Below, piece by piece: positions 62,376-64,000 of a stretch of DNA of 64,000 nt. Numbering within the stretch: the stretch's first letter is position 1; each line of letters opens with the position of its first letter. The position numbers and the translations under genes are program-made. The stretch is from Holacanthus passer. Its lineage: Eukaryota > Chordata > Actinopteri > Pomacanthidae. The stretch covers positions 248,001 through 312,000 of the forward strand of contig JAFREQ010000181.1 in assembly GCA_025331565.1 (NCBI GenBank). The letters run 5' to 3'. The notes beneath the pieces were generated by a model. It worked only from the letters and a program-made list of their open reading frames with translations, was not told the origin of the DNA and made no database searches.

Positions 62376-64000
62376 CACGTTACGGTGTGATCTGGTCTGA
62401 TACCCCTTGAAAGTTTTGACATCTGAAAAGCTTATCTGGATTGGAGATATAATTGATGTAGTACAAATATAGGATGTTTCTTTATGTGTCCTGCTTTATT
62501 ACAAGTGATTGTATATTGCTTTCAGGTGTGACTAGCATGGGAAAAACAGGATAATGCTGAGCGTGTCTCGGCTGTTGCAAACAAGTAGCAATTTCACTTG
62601 CAGGGAGCTCAAAGCTTTTCCAAGAATTAGTTAAAGCCATAGTGTCAGAAAACTGGGAGGAAACCTGAAGAGCAAGAATTTCAGTTGGGATTTTTTTTAA
62701 AGCCAGTAATATGTATTTTTAAATCATGTTCTTGTTCAAATATCATAAAGAAATGTCAGGCTTTGAGTGGCTTTAAACTAGAATCATGTCACATGTTCTT
62801 GAGACTTAAAGCCAGCCACCTACAATGGCTGCAAATATCACAGGACGCAAACATTTTACATAAGATGCATTGAAAATGGCTTTTGTTTCTTTCACTAATT
62901 CAGTCTGTCTGTGAATATTTGAGAGGATTCTCTCAGGCTTAGCACAGGAATCTCTAATCCGCCTTAAATCAGTTACACCATATTGGCTGACTGGCTCTGG
63001 CAGCGCTGTTTACTGTGCATTGCCAAGACAAAGTGAAAAACTGGAGCTCTGACTGAATAAGGGTGCTGGGATGGAAGCAGGAAAATTAGCTTTTCATTCA
63101 GGCTCTTTCTGTGGCTATATAAACACGGGGGTGGACATTTTCCACAGCACGATGGCACAGTTTCAGTAACTCTTTTTCTTGAAAATGAAATTGAGAACTG
63201 TGTTAGTATACATTAATTCTTATTTTTATTCATTCATCAAAGTTGCTGAACTCATTCTCCTCTATAGGAACAATTGAGTCAAGTGGCAATCGTAAGGCAA
63301 TAATTGTTGGATTTTGGAAAAGGAGGGAGCTAAAGAAATAGAATAACTAAACTGTAATCTACTTGTATTAACATGTCATCATGTCATCTGGATAATGACA
63401 TCTGATCACAAGGCCTTTTCATTTACAGCTGGTATTAAAGAAACATAACATAGCTTAGGTGGAGCTGGAAGACAACAAATTTTACACATCTACATCTTAG
63501 GTCAAGGGAGTCAGTGCAGGAAACTGGAGGGATCACTTTGACATGCAAGGCAAGGGCTGCATGACAGATGGTGATGGCATCCTGCTAACTAGACTATACT
63601 AAGAAGGCAATGTCCTGAAAACATCAGGGACAACAATGGAAATAAGTTCATATCTCTATCATTCTATCCTATGATATATGTTGGAATTAACAATTACCTA
63701 TATAAAAATGTTGTCAATAAAACCTAACCAAACAAAAATCAGAGCCACTGGAGAAGCTCCTAGACTACCCCTGTCAGTCATGTGACCCTTGATCATCTTG
63801 CATATTGTGGCGCAGAGACTTCCAAAACATGGATGTAGTAGGAAAAACTGGATCCAGTGTTCTAAGATGGTGTCCGATTGTTCCCTATGAAAGCGGCTCA
63901 CTGAATGCATATGTTAAAAAGTCTTTATGAGCCACTGGTATTGTGCACTAGAGTTCCTCTCCTGTCAAGTCAGTTGACTCCCCACACACACAAATGACAT

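Larger units (their letters stand above)
55990..64000. other. Upstream intergenic DNA of the cadherin gene
   Basis: No exon, RNA gene or complete transposon could be supported over these 8 kb. The ORFs present lack recognisable domains and most lack flanking splice sites. It holds an (AT)n repeat at 61919, a small inverted repeat at 57754, a possible transposon remnant at 61.65-62.38 kb, and otherwise AT-rich DNA. Distal regulatory elements for the cadherin may lie here, but none can be named. Confidence 0.6.

Noticed and set aside
1..64000. CRISPR arrays, bacterial operons, tRNA or rRNA genes
   Set aside because: No regularly spaced direct repeats, no cloverleaf with A and B boxes and no rRNA signature was seen. 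All coding structure is eukaryotic and spliced.

Overview
The window looks like AT-rich teleost (ray-finned fish) nuclear DNA. Coding DNA is sparse. Exons are short, have GT-AG boundaries and are separated by kilobase introns. There are long (CA)n/(TG)n microsatellites and decayed copies of several non-LTR retrotransposon and DNA-transposon families typical of fish.

One gene can be supported: the 5' half of a type II classical cadherin on the minus strand. A probable non-coding first exon lies near 55.7-55.85 kb, beside a CCAAT box. A ~26.4 kb intron follows. The first coding exon (28920-29267) carries the signal peptide, the prodomain with a furin-type RVRR site, and the start of mature EC1 with Trp2 and Trp4. 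The next exons are 17202-17496, 16955-17074, 15632-15805, 6720-6907 and 3423-3673. All boundaries have usable splice signals and the phases join without conflict. Together they encode 416 complete codons, covering EC1, EC2, EC3 and the start of EC4. The remaining EC4-EC5, transmembrane and catenin-binding exons must lie beyond base 1. EC1 resembles the CDH6/CDH9/CDH10 group (WMWNQFF, EEYTGSDYQY, HDINDNEP), while EC2-EC3 are more divergent, so no exact ortholog is named.

The rest is intron or upstream DNA. It holds LINE fragments at about 4.65-5.51, 15.0-15.44, 22.1-22.24, 34.5-35.2, 40.44-40.95, 48.96-49.56 and 51.2-51.95 kb. It also holds remnants that look like DNA transposons, a nested foldback structure at 24.46-25.52 kb, and many simple repeats. 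Nothing convincing was found upstream of the cadherin promoter (56-64 kb) apart from repeats.

I see no new biological system. The points most worth checking are the nested inverted-repeat element, the 5'UTR upstream ORF, the EC2 insertion and EC3 deletion in the cadherin, and a few intronic segments that could be enhancers.
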